Source: an uncultured Opitutales bacterium
GTDB taxonomy: Bacteria > Verrucomicrobiota > Verrucomicrobiia > Opitutales > Intestinicryptomonadaceae
Direction: 5' to 3'
Assembly (NCBI GenBank): GCA_934613645.1
Contig: CAKTTC010000013.1
Span: forward strand, 1 to 61,303
Length of the DNA stretch: 61,303 nucleotides
Shown here: positions 34,940 through 44,182 of the stretch, piece by piece
Layout of the letters: each line of letters begins with the position of its first letter
Position numbering within the stretch: the first letter of the stretch is position 1
The notes under the pieces: model-generated
Database searches by the model: none
The model's input: only the letters and a program-made list of their open reading frames with translations
Told to the model about the DNA's origin: nothing
Program-made: the position numbers and the translations under genes

Positions 34940-36083
34940 ATGATTATCGACACGGAAGTAAAAAATTCGGCTGAAAACATAAAAAAGCGCGCTGGCTATT
35001 TGTGGAGGTTTCTTTGACGTCCCGAAAAAGAACGAGGAAATAGCATCGCTTGAAGCCGAAATGGCGTCGCCCACATTCTGGGACAATCAGGAAAAGGCGC
35101 AGAAAACCGTTGCCGACCTCACGCGCCTGAAGGCGGTAGTAGCCCCGCAACTGCAGCTGTCGGCAAAGGTTTCCGACCTGTCGGCACTGTTCGAACTGGC
35201 GGAGGAATCCGACGACGACCCCGACCTTGCCGCGGAGCTTGCCGCAGAAACCGCCGCGCTTGCGCAGTGGCTCGACAGAATCGAGATAGAGTCGTTCCTC
35301 AACGGCCCGCACGACAAGTGCAACGCAATCATAACAATCCACGCCGGCGCGGGCGGCACGGAAAGCTGCGACTGGGCTGAAATGCTTATGCGCATGTATA
35401 TGCGCTGGGCGGAACGCCGCGGCTGGACGGCGGAAATTGAAGACATTCAAGACGGCGAAGAGGCGGGTGTTTCAAAGGCCACTTTCAGAATAGTCGGCGT
35501 GAACGCCTACGGATACTGCAAGGCCGAACGCGGCGTCCACAGACTTGTGCGCATAAGCCCGTTCGACGCCAACAAACGCCGCCACACGTCGTTCGCCTCG
35601 GTCGACGTAATCGCCGAAATCGAAGAGGACATAGACCTGCACATTCCAGAAGACGAGCTGAAAATCGACACCTACCGCTCGAGCGGCAAGGGCGGGCAGC
35701 ACGTCAACAAAACAGAAAGCGCAGTCCGCATAACGCACCTGCCCACGGGAATCGTTGTTGCCTGCCAGAACGAGCGTTCGCAGTTCAAAAACAAGGCCAC
35801 GGCAATGAAAATCCTCAAAAGCCGCATCTACGAAAAACTGCTCGACCAAAAACGTTCCGAAATGGACAAATTCTACGGCGAAAAGGGCGAAATTTCGTGG
35901 GGCAACCAAATACGAAGCTACGTTTTCCAGCCCTACCAAATGGTAAAAGACCTCCGCACGGGCGCGGAAACGGGCAACCTGCAGGCGGTTATGGACGGCG
36001 ATATCGACCTGTTTGTAAACGCGTGGCTGCGCGCGGGCTGCCCGAACTCGCGCAACAAAAACATTCAAATAGACGACGAATAA
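34940..36083 (+). CDS. prfB: Peptide chain release factor 2, programmed +1 frameshift
   Basis: RF2 reads UGA and UAA stops. Codons 1-25 run from ATG 34940 to CTT, then an in-frame TGA at 35015. Shifting +1 to GAC at 35016 continues the protein to 36083, giving 380 residues. The second frame carries the stop-recognition tripeptide SPF (about 206-208) and the catalytic GGQ (about 251-253) in SSGKGGQHVNK. The usual annotation of an ORF from 35061 would lose the N terminus. A three-gene series of small and secreted proteins follows. Confidence 0.96.
35004..35018 (+). promoter_or_regulatory. RF2 autoregulatory frameshift site
   Basis: GGAGG (35004-35008), three bases, then CTT-TGA-C: the internal Shine-Dalgarno and slippery stop known from prfB. 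When RF2 is low, ribosomes slip +1 at CTT and make more RF2. Confidence 0.95.
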
Positions 36084-36100
36084 CGGAAAGGACTACGCTT

Positions 36101-36598
36101 ATGCCCGAATGGCAAATAAAACCCCTCGCGAAAAAATCGGCGGCCGGAAGCGAAATCAAAGCCGGCGACGACGTTGTGTGCGCCGTGTTCGTCGACGCGC
36201 TCGGCAACCTCGACAGAGCCGACTTCCTGAAGTCGGAGTTCGACGAATCGCTCGTGGGCGGGAAAATCGTCGGGCGGTGGGAGAGAACCGTGAGCGCAAA
36301 CCCCGAAGAGGACGAACGAATGGCGCGGAAGATGTCGCTGGCGTCGTCGGAGGATTTCTTCCTTTCGCTTTACGACGAAAATTCGGGCGTGAAGGCGGAG
36401 GAAACCGATATAATAAAACAGATGCTCGCGCTTCTGCTGGAGCGCAAACGCGTGCTGCGCCCGCAGGGCAGACCCTCGGGCGGCGTTCAAAAATACCTGC
36501 ACGTTGCAAGCGCGAGGGTTTTCGATGTTCCCCAAAAAAATCTGGACGAATCGCTTATAATTAAAATACAATCGCAATTAGGAAGTATAATAGTATGA
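36101..36598 (+). CDS. Conserved-looking cytoplasmic protein of unknown function
   Basis: A 165-residue soluble protein without signal or membrane segments. The N-terminal part has a beta strand pattern (DDVVCAVFVDALG), then GRWERTVSANPEEDERM and a helical stretch rich in Leu/Glu/Arg (KQMLALLLERKRVLR). I recognise no domain. GGAAAGGA lies upstream of the start. It follows prfB by 17 bases and overlaps the following lipoprotein gene by four, so the three are probably co-expressed. Confidence 0.75.
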   Translation: MPEWQIKPLAKKSAAGSEIKAGDDVVCAVFVDALGNLDRADFLKSEFDESLVGGKIVGRWERTVSANPEEDERMARKMSLASSEDFFLSLYDENSGVKAEETDIIKQMLALLLERKRVLRPQGRPSGGVQKYLHVASARVFDVPQKNLDESLIIKIQSQLGSIIV

Positions 36599-37104
36599 CG
36601 AAATTTTTAAAAATCATTGTGTTGGGGCTTGCCGCCGCGGTGCTCGGCGGTTGCGGCAAAAAGGACGTGAAGCTTATCTCGTTCAACGTGGCGTCTATGC
36701 GCGGCGTGGAGACGGGGCTTGCATACAAAAACATAACAATGCCGTTTACGGGCACGCGCCTTGTTATGAATACCGACACCGTCCTTTACAGCGGCGACAT
36801 TTCCGACATCTACGTGGCGGAAAACCCGATGCCCTCGGGCGAAAAAATCACGGGCTTCTACTTCGTGTTTAACTCCAACGGAACGCGCAAGCTCACAAAC
36901 ATCACGGCGTCGAATATGGGCTCATACATAGTCCTCAGCTACGCGGGCGAACCCATAGGCCTCAGGATAATAGACACAATCATCACCGACGGCCGCCTTT
37001 TTGTGTGCAGCGAATTCAGCGATCCAAAACGCACTATCCACAAGCTTGTCGACGAAATGCGCCAGTCGGTGTCGGACGTAAGCGAAATAAAGCGCGACAA
37101 GTAG
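36595..37104 (+). CDS. Lipoprotein with a SecDF P1-head-like domain
   Basis: A 169-residue lipoprotein (lipobox VLGGC, Cys at 20). Residues 55-150 resemble the P1 head/base subdomain of SecD: a GDISDIYV strand, then FYFVFNSNGTRKLTNITASNMGS-type sequence, an IVLSYAGEPIG hairpin and IIDTIITDGRLFV. In SecD this region caps the translocon outside the membrane. As a free lipoprotein it might assist export or simply reuse the fold; this is inference. It overlaps the preceding gene by four bases. Confidence 0.6.
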   Translation: MTKFLKIIVLGLAAAVLGGCGKKDVKLISFNVASMRGVETGLAYKNITMPFTGTRLVMNTDTVLYSGDISDIYVAENPMPSGEKITGFYFVFNSNGTRKLTNITASNMGSYIVLSYAGEPIGLRIIDTIITDGRLFVCSEFSDPKRTIHKLVDEMRQSVSDVSEIKRDK

Positions 37105-37123
37105 CGCGGACGTTTTCGGACAG

Positions 37124-38125
37124 ATGAAAAAAACCGCATTCAGCATTTTCGCAACGCTCGCACTGGCGGCTTCCGCGCTTTCGGCGCGCGCCGACGTAGT
37201 GTGGCCGACGCCCTCCAAAGACTTCGCCGAAGGGCGTCCGCCCGAAACGTTCCTCCAGCCGACGGTAAGCGGCAATCCCATGAGCGGGGCGTTCGGCGAT
37301 GTCCGCAGCAACGGCTACAAATTCCACGAGGGAATCGACATCAGACCGCTTAAGCGCGACAAAAAATACGAAGCCCTCGACGACATCTACGCGGCAATGG
37401 ACGGGCGCATAACGCTCGTAAACCGCTTTGCGGGCAACAGCGGCTACGGCAAATACGTCGTGCTTGTCCACGACGCCGAAGACGTGGCCGTCTACACGCT
37501 CTACGCGCATTTGGCGGAAATTTCGCCCTCGGTAGCCGTCGGCGGGCACGTCCGCGCGGGCGCGCGTCTGGGCAAAATGGGTCGCTCGGCGGGCGGCTAC
37601 ACAATCGCAAAGGCACAGGCGCACCTGCACTTCGAAATCGGGCTGATGTCGAGCATGAATTTCGACAAATGGTATTACGGCTCGCACCGCTTCAAAGGCA
37701 AAAACAGATTCGGCAACTACAACGGAATAAACCTTACGGGCTTCGACCCGCTCGACTTCTTCTACAGCGCGCGCGCGGGCAAAATAAACTCCATGGCGGA
37801 ATACATAAAGGGGCTGCCCACGGCATTCACGGTAAGAGTTGCTACCGACGCCGTTCCCGACTTCGCGAAAATGTATCCGAACCTTGTGGAAAACGCGGGC
37901 GCGGGCAACGGCTGGGACATATCGTTTACTTGGTATGGGCTGCCGCAAAAACTCGTGCGCGTAAACATTCCGACCTCCGAAAATATGAAAAAAGGCGACC
38001 TGAAAGTTTTGAACTTCAACCCCGCCGAGATAAAACGCCGCTGCCGCGTTATGTTCACTGTCCGCAACGGGAAAATTTTAATCCGCAACACGCTAATAGA
38101 CACAGTAAAAAAACTGTTCCCGTAG
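37124..38125 (+). CDS. Secreted M23-family metallopeptidase
   Basis: A 333-residue exported protein (signal peptide to about residue 23). The LytM/M23 zinc site is complete: H68 and D72 in FHEGIDIRP, and HLHFEIG near residue 168, with LYAHLAE between. M23 enzymes cut peptidoglycan cross-bridges. A further 130 residues C-terminal to the catalytic domain form a beta-rich region of unknown role. No coiled coil of the EnvC type is seen, so an active peptidase is more likely than an amidase activator. Confidence 0.88.
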   Translation: MKKTAFSIFATLALAASALSARADVVWPTPSKDFAEGRPPETFLQPTVSGNPMSGAFGDVRSNGYKFHEGIDIRPLKRDKKYEALDDIYAAMDGRITLVNRFAGNSGYGKYVVLVHDAEDVAVYTLYAHLAEISPSVAVGGHVRAGARLGKMGRSAGGYTIAKAQAHLHFEIGLMSSMNFDKWYYGSHRFKGKNRFGNYNGINLTGFDPLDFFYSARAGKINSMAEYIKGLPTAFTVRVATDAVPDFAKMYPNLVENAGAGNGWDISFTWYGLPQKLVRVNIPTSENMKKGDLKVLNFNPAEIKRRCRVMFTVRNGKILIRNTLIDTVKKLFP

Positions 38126-38186
38126 CAAAAAAAACTTGACACCGAAAAACGTCGGGTATACCCAACGTAAGGGAAAAGGAAACTTT

Positions 38187-39743
38187 ATGAACAGTATAGA
38201 CGAAAAATTCTTCCTCAACGCCGAAAAGTTCTTCACTTCGAACTGCGGCTACGCGCTCACCTACGACGACGTATCGTTGGCGACCCAGTATTCGGAGGTG
38301 CTCCCGCGCGAAACAAGGCTCGATTCCTCGCTGTCGGATTCGATAGAACTGCCCCTGCCCATTATTTCGTCGGATATGGACACCGTAACGGAATCGCAAA
38401 TGGCCATTGCAATGGCGCGCAACGGCGGTCTGGGGCTTATCCACTGCAATATGTCGCAGGCAGACCAGCTCGCGGAGGTTGTCCGCGTTAAAAATTACAT
38501 TCACGGACTGATTCAGGAGCCTATCAAAGTCTCCCCCGATATGCTCATCGGCGATGTCCTCCACCTCGTGGGCGAAAAGAATTTCCGCTTCCGCACGTTC
38601 CCCGTTGTCGACAAAGACAACACCCTTGTGGGTCTTCTCCCCGGAAGCACAGTCAAGGAAAGATACGCCGCAATGCCCGTCAGCAAGGCGATGACGCCCC
38701 GCGCCGACGTTTTCACCGTCCGCCAAAGCCAGCTGGGCGAAGACCCAATCGCCGTTGCCGACGAATTTTTCGACAAACATTTCGGCGTCCACAAGCTGCT
38801 TGTCGTGGACGACGCCGACAAACTCCGCGGTCTGTTCACCCTCAGCGATATTGAGCGCATTTCCGAAGAGCGCAACCGCCCCCAAAAGCACACGCGCGAC
38901 GCCAAGTTCCGCCTGCGCTGCGGCGCGTCGATTGCAATGATGCGCAAACCCGACGGGGAGCTTGACTTCGAAAACATCATAAACCATGTGGGTGCTATGG
39001 TCGACAAGGGTCTTGACGTGGCGGCAGTCTCCACGGCGCACGGCTTCACAAAGGGAGTCGGCGACACCGTAAAGGCTCTGCGCGACGCCTTCCCCGAACT
39101 TACGCTCATAGGCGGCAACGTAACGAACGCCGCGGGCGTGGAGTTCCTTGCAGAACGCGGCGCAGACGCAATCAAAATCGGACAAGGCCCGGGGTCGATA
39201 TGCACAACGCGCATCGTTGCGGGCGTAGGCATTCCGCAGTTGACGGCTCTTTACGTCTGCTCCACACAGGCGCGCAAACTCGGCGTCCGCACTATCGCCG
39301 ACGGCGGCATAACAAAGAGCGGCGATATGGTGAAAGCCCTTACGCTCGCCGACTGTATGATTTGCGGCGGCCTCTTGGCGGGTTGCCCCGAAGCCCCCGG
39401 CCAAATAATGGAAATCAACGGTAAAATGTATAAACAATACCGCGGAATGGGCAGCTTGTCGGCAATGAAGGCGGGAAGCGCGGCAAGATACGGGCACGAC
39501 TTCAAAGTCAAAACCGATAAAATCACCGCAGAAGGCGTGGAAGCACTCAAGGAAGTTTCGCAGTCGGTTGACGACGCCCTGCGCCAGTTCGTGGGGGGAA
39601 TCCAAAGCGGCATGGGCTACCTCGGCGCGAAAACGCTTTCGGAACTTCGCGCGAATGCCCGCTATACAAGACTTACGGGCGCGGGACAAAAAGAAAGCTC
39701 CACACACGACGTAATAGAAATAAAACAAACCCCCGCTAAATAA
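38187..39743 (+). CDS. guaB: Inosine-5'-monophosphate dehydrogenase
   Basis: A 518-residue IMPDH, oxidising IMP to XMP in guanine nucleotide synthesis. The N-terminal YDDVSLA, the paired CBS domains (about 105-235) and the catalytic loop GPGSICTTR (Cys near 339) are clear. The product site is YRGMGSLSAM, followed by a mobile flap region RYGHDF. Oddities: the usual DTAHGHS is STAHGFT (about residue 282), and GGLLAGCPEAPGQ replaces the common GSLLAGTDESPG. It is still probably active. AAAAGGAAA lies upstream of the start; the ORF extension to 38136 covers the promoter, where TTGACA (38136) and TATACC (38157) lie 15 bases apart. Confidence 0.93.
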   Translation: MNSIDEKFFLNAEKFFTSNCGYALTYDDVSLATQYSEVLPRETRLDSSLSDSIELPLPIISSDMDTVTESQMAIAMARNGGLGLIHCNMSQADQLAEVVRVKNYIHGLIQEPIKVSPDMLIGDVLHLVGEKNFRFRTFPVVDKDNTLVGLLPGSTVKERYAAMPVSKAMTPRADVFTVRQSQLGEDPIAVADEFFDKHFGVHKLLVVDDADKLRGLFTLSDIERISEERNRPQKHTRDAKFRLRCGASIAMMRKPDGELDFENIINHVGAMVDKGLDVAAVSTAHGFTKGVGDTVKALRDAFPELTLIGGNVTNAAGVEFLAERGADAIKIGQGPGSICTTRIVAGVGIPQLTALYVCSTQARKLGVRTIADGGITKSGDMVKALTLADCMICGGLLAGCPEAPGQIMEINGKMYKQYRGMGSLSAMKAGSAARYGHDFKVKTDKITAEGVEALKEVSQSVDDALRQFVGGIQSGMGYLGAKTLSELRANARYTRLTGAGQKESSTHDVIEIKQTPAK

Positions 39744-39771
39744 ACGCAACCAACATTCCACCAAAACAAAA

Positions 39772-39795
39772 ACGCGATACCCATCGCGTTTTTTG
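39772..39795 (+). terminator. Intrinsic terminator of guaB
   Basis: ACGCGAT pairs with ATCGCGT around ACCC. Five or six Ts follow. Confidence 0.85.
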
Positions 39796-39838
39796 TTTCC
39801 GCCCCCAAAAGTTGAAAAACCTGCGAACCGCGCTTGAC

Positions 39839-41206
39839 CTACTTTAATTCTCTAATTTTTAGCGAATCCAATCTCGATTGGCGTTCGTTTTTCATTCTTT
39901 TATAGGCGGGAAAATAAATACCTCCGCCTACTTTTTTGTAGAAAGTTTCAACCAAATCTTCGTCGACTTCAAGTGCCGTTAAAAGATTTTCCGAGAGAAA
40001 CGCAGCAACAACCGCCTCAATAGCCGCACCCTCGACAATGAGGTTTTTCAGCACCTTTTCGGCTTGTTTGCGGTTGTAATCGGGATTGCACTCGGAAACG
40101 ACAAGGGCTTCCGTCCACGCGTAATACGGGAATTTTACAACTTTCCGTTTCGTTCCGTATTTTATTATGTTGTATTTCTCGTTAAATAGTTTCAACAACA
40201 GGTCATTTGTAGTATTCGGGTTTTTCTCCCGAATTTCGCGCTTGTGTTTTTCCCACAAACAACGCCATTCCCGCGAAAATTGCGGTAGCCTTTTAAACAT
40301 TGACACTCGGCGTTGGATATACTTCTTGCGCGCATCGGCTGCTTTTAACCGCCAATAGTCGGCAAGTTTTGAATCGGCGTCCCGAGAATCGTAAACGCCG
40401 CCATAAATATCGGCAAGAGCCTGCATATCCCAGAAATCTCGCGAACGAGAAAGTATGTATATCGCGAAATCCCTGTCTTTGGGGGTAAAAAAGCCGACGT
40501 AAAAATTCCGCCAAAGCAAATGGTTTGAACGGACTATGATTTTGTCGCTGCGAAATATATCGCGCGGGAACCCCATTTCTCCGCGCCGAAAAGCCAGCGC
40601 ATAAATGCCGCCGCATCCGTAATTGTTTGAGCCCGCAAAAGGCGCGTCGCAAAATACGTCAAGCTCGAAATCGGAATACAATTTTTTGAAAAGTTCCGCG
40701 GCTTGCTTGCTTTGTTTTTCGGAATAAAGCAGGTTGGCAAAGTTGCAAAACTCCAACGGAGCGTCCAACAAATTTTTATTCCTTATCGAAATTTCCGCCC
40801 ATTTAAGTGCCATCTGTTTGTCGCGCATTTTAGGAGTGTCGGCCATTTTGCACATTTCAGTCTTGGAGGGAAACGCCAATAATTCGGGAGGTATCCTGTC
40901 GTTAAATCGGAAGAATACGAGTTCCGAATTCCACCCCTGATAATAAAGGGAAAGCTCCAATGCCCTAAGACTGTTTCCCCGAGCGAGCGACTCCACAAAT
41001 GCCGCGGGGTCTTTATAGTATGCCGATTTGTCGGCGTCGGAAAGAGCGACATCGGCATAAACGTGCTTTACAGCGGGCTTGCCCAAGGCAAAATTTCCCC
41101 CGCAAACAGTAAAACCGACATACACCACCGAAAGAAAAAATACTGAAAAAAAAAACGCCTCATCACTCGTTATCAAAAAGGGAATACCATATTTAAATGT
41201 TGTCAA
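39839..41206 (-). CDS. Membrane-anchored or exported helical protein, unknown
   Basis: A protein of up to 455 residues with one N-terminal hydrophobic stretch (FFFSVFFLSVVYVGFTVCGG, about residues 19-38), probably a signal anchor. The rest is helical and rich in aromatic and charged residues, with TPR/SEL1-like spacing (KQAAELFKKLYSD, RDFWDMQALADIYGGVYD). I recognise no catalytic motif. A later start near residue 10 is possible. It stands alone, convergent with guaB. Confidence 0.65.
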   Translation of the reverse strand: MTTFKYGIPFLITSDEAFFFSVFFLSVVYVGFTVCGGNFALGKPAVKHVYADVALSDADKSAYYKDPAAFVESLARGNSLRALELSLYYQGWNSELVFFRFNDRIPPELLAFPSKTEMCKMADTPKMRDKQMALKWAEISIRNKNLLDAPLEFCNFANLLYSEKQSKQAAELFKKLYSDFELDVFCDAPFAGSNNYGCGGIYALAFRRGEMGFPRDIFRSDKIIVRSNHLLWRNFYVGFFTPKDRDFAIYILSRSRDFWDMQALADIYGGVYDSRDADSKLADYWRLKAADARKKYIQRRVSMFKRLPQFSREWRCLWEKHKREIREKNPNTTNDLLLKLFNEKYNIIKYGTKRKVVKFPYYAWTEALVVSECNPDYNRKQAEKVLKNLIVEGAAIEAVVAAFLSENLLTALEVDEDLVETFYKKVGGGIYFPAYKRMKNERQSRLDSLKIRELK

Positions 41207-41385
41207 AGATAAAGTAAAAATGGTGATAATGCTTCATTTTTTGAGAACAAATACATTACGCCCCCTTTTGTGCGTCGGGATTGCAGGGCGCAGGAAAGCC
41301 GAAGGCGGGCGAATGCAAAAAGTCGAAAAAAAAGCTTGCATAGCTTTTGGGAAACAACAACATTGGGGGTTTATTTTTCAAACGG

Positions 41386-41415
41386 GTCGGTTTCGGGCAA
41401 GGCTCGGAAGCTGAC
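41386..41415 (+). promoter_or_regulatory. Leader hairpin upstream of rpsR
   Basis: GTCGGTTT pairs with AAGCTGAC (two G-U pairs), extended by CGGG/CTCG, 35 bases before the rpsR start. Ribosomal protein autoregulation through such a hairpin is known for other S18 operons; here it is only a possibility. Confidence 0.35.
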
Positions 41416-41449
41416 CGAAGAACCATTTAATAATAAGAAACAAACAGAT

Positions 41450-41635
41450 ATGGCAGAAGAAACAAAAAAGAAAAACGTAATGGAATTGACGTTCATCGAC
41501 GCCGAAGCGATGAACCGCTATGTTACAGAAACGGGCAAAATCTTGCCCCGCAAGTTCACGGGTTTGTCCTCCAAGGAACAACGCCACATTAAAAAGACAG
41601 TAAAACACGCCCGCAATATGCTTCTTATGAAGTAA
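41450..41635 (+). CDS. rpsR: 30S ribosomal protein S18
   Basis: A 61-residue S18, shorter than the usual 70-90 because the N-terminal tail is trimmed. The core is standard: FIDAEAMNRYVTETGKILPR, the TGLSSKEQRHIKKTVKHAR signature and the basic C terminus. rpsF, ssb and rplI, often adjacent elsewhere, are absent. tsaC/sua5 begins 15 bases downstream. Confidence 0.95.
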   Translation: MAEETKKKNVMELTFIDAEAMNRYVTETGKILPRKFTGLSSKEQRHIKKTVKHARNMLLMK

Positions 41636-41650
41636 GTTCGGGTTGTCGAA

Positions 41651-42619
41651 ATGGAAAAACCTTTGCAGCCGTCGCAAGACATTCTTGGGGCGGCTCGTTT
41701 TATTTCAGAGGGCAAAATAGGCGGAGTCCCCACAGAAACCGTCTACGGGCTTGCCGCAAACGCGCTTGACGAGGCGGCAGTGGCGAAAATATTCCGCGCA
41801 AAATCGCGCCCGTTTATAGACCCCCTCATTGTGCACGTCAGCGATATGCAAATGGCGGAACGCGTTGCCGAATTTTCCGAAGACGCCCGCAGGCTTGCAA
41901 AACGTTTCTGGCCGGGGCCGCTTACAATGATTCTGCCCAAAAAGCCCTGCGTGCCCGACTTGGTTACCGCGGGAATGCCCACAGTGGCGGTCAGAATGCC
42001 GTCGCACAAAATAATGCACGAGCTCATCGTGGAAGCGGGCGTCCCGATTGCCGCGCCCAGTGCGAACCCGTTCGGATACGTCAGCCCCACTTGCGCCGCC
42101 CACGTTGCGGAGCAGTTGGGCGATAAAATCGACTTCGTTCTGGACGGCGGAGAATGCGAATGCGGCGTGGAATCGACAATCGTGCTGATGACTTCGACTC
42201 CCAAAAAACTCCTCCGCCCCGGCCCCGTGCGCGCCGATGAGATAGAGGCGGCTCTGGGCGAAAAAATCGACCGCGCCCCGAAAGTCAACGAAGCCCACCC
42301 GCAAGCCCCCGGAATGCTGAAAAGCCACTACAGCCCGAAGCACGCGCTTGAATTGTTCGACGACGATTCGGAAATTCCCGCCGATTTCAAAGGCGAAATC
42401 GTGTATTTGTCGCGCCCGAAAAACCCCAAGCCCAACCAATTTTGGCTCAGCGAAAACGGCGACCCCAAAGACGTGCAGCGCAACCTGTTTTCGCTGCTGC
42501 GCAAGCTCGACAAAACCTCGAAATTCGGCTTCTACTGCCAACGCCCGCCCGACGGCGACGCGTGGCTTGCAGTCGGCGACAGGCTCGGGCGCGCACGCAA
42601 CAAAAGCGCGCGCGGGTAA
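41651..42619 (+). CDS. Threonylcarbamoyl-AMP synthase, Sua5 type
   Basis: A 322-residue enzyme making threonylcarbamoyl-AMP for the universal t6A37 tRNA modification. The YrdC domain (about 1-205) shows GGVPTETVYGLAANA, KIFRAKSRP, FWPGPLTMI and AAPSANPFGYVSPT. A linker HYSPKHAL (the SxYxP-type hinge) leads to the small C-terminal Sua5 domain (about 225-320). It probably shares a transcript with rpsR. Confidence 0.93.
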   Translation: MEKPLQPSQDILGAARFISEGKIGGVPTETVYGLAANALDEAAVAKIFRAKSRPFIDPLIVHVSDMQMAERVAEFSEDARRLAKRFWPGPLTMILPKKPCVPDLVTAGMPTVAVRMPSHKIMHELIVEAGVPIAAPSANPFGYVSPTCAAHVAEQLGDKIDFVLDGGECECGVESTIVLMTSTPKKLLRPGPVRADEIEAALGEKIDRAPKVNEAHPQAPGMLKSHYSPKHALELFDDDSEIPADFKGEIVYLSRPKNPKPNQFWLSENGDPKDVQRNLFSLLRKLDKTSKFGFYCQRPPDGDAWLAVGDRLGRARNKSARG

Positions 42620-42727
42620 TTCGGCAGACGCCGCAACTGCCGAACGCCCAAACGGCGTCGGGCGTTGTCTTCGGGCTAAGCGCGCCGAACAACCCCCGTT
42701 TCGGAAAAACGCGGAGCATAAAAAGTC

Positions 42728-42758
42728 TTGACGCGGAAAGGCTAAAGCGCATTATAAT
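42728..42758 (+). promoter_or_regulatory. Promoter for tig
   Basis: TTGACG and a perfect TATAAT are separated by 19 bases. The tig start is 30 bases after the -10 box. Confidence 0.5.
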
Positions 42759-42788
42759 TCGCCTTTAAATTCTTAGAAAATCCCTTTT

Positions 42789-44090
42789 ATGAACACAAAA
42801 ATCGAAAACATCAACGATACGAGAAAAAAAATCATCGTCAGCTTCGACGCTAAGGAAGTAGCCGAAGAAACATCAAAAATTACGGAAGAATTTGTTCGCG
42901 GCGCAAAAATTTCGGGCTTCCGCCCCGGCCACGCGCCCAAAGCAATGGTTGAAAAAACGTATGCCGACGCCATAAAGGCGCAATCGGAAAGAACGCTCAC
43001 AAGCAAGGCAATAGACGCAATGAACGCCATCAAGGAGTTCGACCTGTATTCGGTTGTCAATATCGAAAACGACAACAAAGACGGCTGCGTTCTCACTTTC
43101 ACTGCCGACATCTACCCGACAGTTGAAATGCCCGCAAGCCTCGAAACAAAGGTCGAGCTTCAGCCTACCGAAGCCACCGAAGAGGAAGTCAACAACGCCG
43201 TTGAATACTACCGCAACCAGCGCGCAAAATACGACGTTGTAGACCGCGAAATCAAGAAGGGCGACTTCGTCCGCCTGTCCTACAAGGGCACAATCGACGG
43301 CAAACCCGTAGCGGAAGTAGCCAAGGATATGCCGCTTTTCGCCGACCAAAAATCGACGTGGGAAGAAGCGGGCAACACCGAAGCCCCCGGAGTTCAGGGT
43401 ATTGTTCAGGGCATCATCGGAATGAAGAAGGGCGACAAGAAAACGATTTCGCACGAATTCGCCAAGGATATGCCCATTGAGGCTCTCGCGGGCAAAAAGG
43501 CGGAATACGAAGTCGAAATCTTCGAAGTCCGCGAAAAAATCCTGCCCGAGCTTGACGCCGAATTCCTGAAAGCTTTCGAAGCCAAGGACGTGGACGACCT
43601 CAAGGCGAAAATCAAGCAGAACATCGAAGCCGAAAAGAAAAACAACAACGAGGTTATGAAGCGTCAGCTGGCGGTTGAACAGCTCTTGGAAAAAGTCCAG
43701 TTCCCCCTGCCCGAAAGCGCGCTTGAAGACGAACGCGAATCAATCCTTCAGGAGATGATGATGCGCTTTATGTCGTCGGGAGCTTCCAAGGACGACATCG
43801 AAAAGAACAGGGAAATGCTTGTTGAAACCTCCAACAAGGAGGCGGAAGCCCGCGCAAAAATGCGCATTTTCCTCAACCGCGTTGCTAAAGCAAACGACCT
43901 TAAAGTCGATAACGACGATATGGGCAGAGCACTCTGGCAGGAAGCAATGAGAACGCGCGTAAAGCCCGAAGACCTCATCAAGCAGCTCAAGAAAGACCCC
44001 GCCAAAGCCAACCGCCTCCGCTCCGACGCCCTCCTTCAAAAGGCGATAAACTTTATCGCCGAAAAAGTTCAAACAAGCGTCAAGGCGTAG
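42789..44090 (+). CDS. tig: Trigger factor
   Basis: A 433-residue ribosome-associated chaperone with all three domains. The N-terminal ribosome-binding domain carries the signature GFRPGHAPK (about 42-50). The FKBP-type PPIase domain (about 155-245) begins KGDFVRLSYKGTIDG. The helical C-terminal arms follow (about 255-430). It precedes clpP-clpX in the widespread tig-clpP-clpX order, but a terminator lies between tig and clpP. Confidence 0.95.
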   Translation: MNTKIENINDTRKKIIVSFDAKEVAEETSKITEEFVRGAKISGFRPGHAPKAMVEKTYADAIKAQSERTLTSKAIDAMNAIKEFDLYSVVNIENDNKDGCVLTFTADIYPTVEMPASLETKVELQPTEATEEEVNNAVEYYRNQRAKYDVVDREIKKGDFVRLSYKGTIDGKPVAEVAKDMPLFADQKSTWEEAGNTEAPGVQGIVQGIIGMKKGDKKTISHEFAKDMPIEALAGKKAEYEVEIFEVREKILPELDAEFLKAFEAKDVDDLKAKIKQNIEAEKKNNNEVMKRQLAVEQLLEKVQFPLPESALEDERESILQEMMMRFMSSGASKDDIEKNREMLVETSNKEAEARAKMRIFLNRVAKANDLKVDNDDMGRALWQEAMRTRVKPEDLIKQLKKDPAKANRLRSDALLQKAINFIAEKVQTSVKA

Positions 44091-44113
44091 TTGACGGCTG
44101 CTTTCAAAACGGG

Positions 44114-44153
44114 GCGCGCGCGGCGGTTTTTTATTGCTTCGCGCGCTTTTTTT
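44114..44153 (+). terminator. Intrinsic terminator after tig
   Basis: GCGCGCG at 44114-44120 pairs with CGCGCGC at 44140-44146; seven Ts follow. It separates tig from clpP. Confidence 0.7.
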
Positions 44154-44182
44154 CTTAATCAATTTTCAACCGATAAAAAAAT

